Source: Bacteroidota bacterium
Lineage (GTDB): Bacteria; Bacteroidota; Bacteroidia; Chitinophagales; Chitinophagaceae
Direction of reading: 5' to 3'
Length of the DNA stretch: 6,330 nt
NCBI GenBank assembly: GCA_023427575.1
Contig: JAEZAY010000555.1
Location: 1-6,330, forward strand
The position numbers and the translations under genes are program-made. Positions 6,102 through 6,330 of this stretch are shown piece by piece (position 1 is the stretch's first letter; each line of letters starts with the position of its first letter). The notes beneath the pieces are model-generated. The model saw only the letters and a program-made list of their open reading frames with translations. It was not told where the DNA came from and did not search any database.

Positions 6102-6330
6102 TTACTTTCTCAATCCAAGCTTTTCGATCAGTGCGCGGTATCCCTGCAGATTGGTCTTGCTCAGATAAGCCAGCAGGCGTTTGCGCTGACCAACCAGTTT
6201 CATCAGCCCTCTGTGAGTAGCAAAATCATGCTTGTTCTTTTGCAGGTGTTCGGAAATACGGTTAATTCTTTCAGTAATTAAGGCAACCTGACCCTCTATT
6301 GAACCGGTATTGGAGGCCGAACCACCAAAC
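6102..6330 (-). CDS. rpsO: 30S ribosomal protein uS15 (S15), 5' end outside window
   Basis: The last 75 residues of the small-subunit protein that binds 16S rRNA early in assembly of the central domain and contacts 23S rRNA in an intersubunit bridge. From the window edge the frame reads '[17 protein letters not shown]', then '[20 protein letters not shown]', '[16 protein letters not shown]' and the universal ending '[12 protein letters not shown]'. The family motifs GSxxNTGS, the conserved His-Asp pair of the rRNA-binding loop (in 'KHDF'), and the LVGxRxRLLxYL helix are intact. The full protein is usually 88-91 residues, so about 14 codons are missing beyond base 6330; the frame is open to the edge, with one base left over. 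It is followed by a hairpin and then pnp. Confidence 0.96.
   Translation of the reverse strand, partial: FGGSASNTGSIEGQVALITERINRISEHLQKNKHDFATHRGLMKLVGQRKRLLAYLSKTNLQGYRALIEKLGLRK

Noticed and set aside
6069..6281. 70-codon + strand open frame across rpsO
   Set aside because: It is antisense to uS15 and begins inside the rpsO terminator hairpin; not a plausible gene.
1..6330. Mobile element, CRISPR array, defence system, riboswitch or other new system
   Set aside because: No spaced direct repeats, transposase, terminal inverted repeats or recognised riboswitch core are visible; the gene content is core housekeeping throughout.

Overview
The window carries core bacterial housekeeping genes and almost certainly comes from a member of the Bacteroidota. 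This rests on Bacteroidota-like DnaG C-terminus, PNPase and PrmA sequences, starts without usable Shine-Dalgarno sequences, and a TAnnTTTG-type -7 promoter element upstream of one gene. A narrower placement, perhaps among the Chitinophagales/Saprospirales-like lineages, is only an impression. I see no mobile element, CRISPR array, toxin-antitoxin pair, phage gene, tRNA or rRNA.

Layout: on the + strand the window opens inside the 3' end of dnaG (DNA primase), which stops at 420. A bidirectional hairpin terminator at 420-448 separates it from everything else, which lies on the - strand. Reading in the direction of transcription, from the right edge leftward: rpsO (ribosomal protein uS15, 5' end outside the window), an intercistronic hairpin, pnp (polynucleotide phosphorylase), a terminator-like hairpin that abuts the next start codon, prmA (ribosomal protein L11 methyltransferase), plsY (glycerol-3-phosphate acyltransferase), an M48-family lipoprotein metalloprotease, a strong intrinsic terminator, and finally a separately promoted gene for a YdeI/OmpD-associated-type protein that converges on dnaG.

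Functionally, rpsO-pnp is the widely conserved pairing of a ribosomal protein with the 3'-5' exoribonuclease. prmA modifies a ribosomal protein. plsY starts phospholipid synthesis at the membrane. The M48 lipoprotein is probably an envelope quality-control protease. The last three are close enough (66 and 86 nt gaps, same strand, no terminator seen between them) to be one transcript ending at 1226-1255.

No gene-free stretch exceeds 300 bases; the longest are about 161 nt (rpsO-pnp) and 147 nt (M48 gene to the YdeI-type gene), both described below. I found no evidence of a new biological system. The points most worth a second look are regulatory: the hairpin sitting directly on the prmA start codon, and the structured leader between rpsO and pnp.
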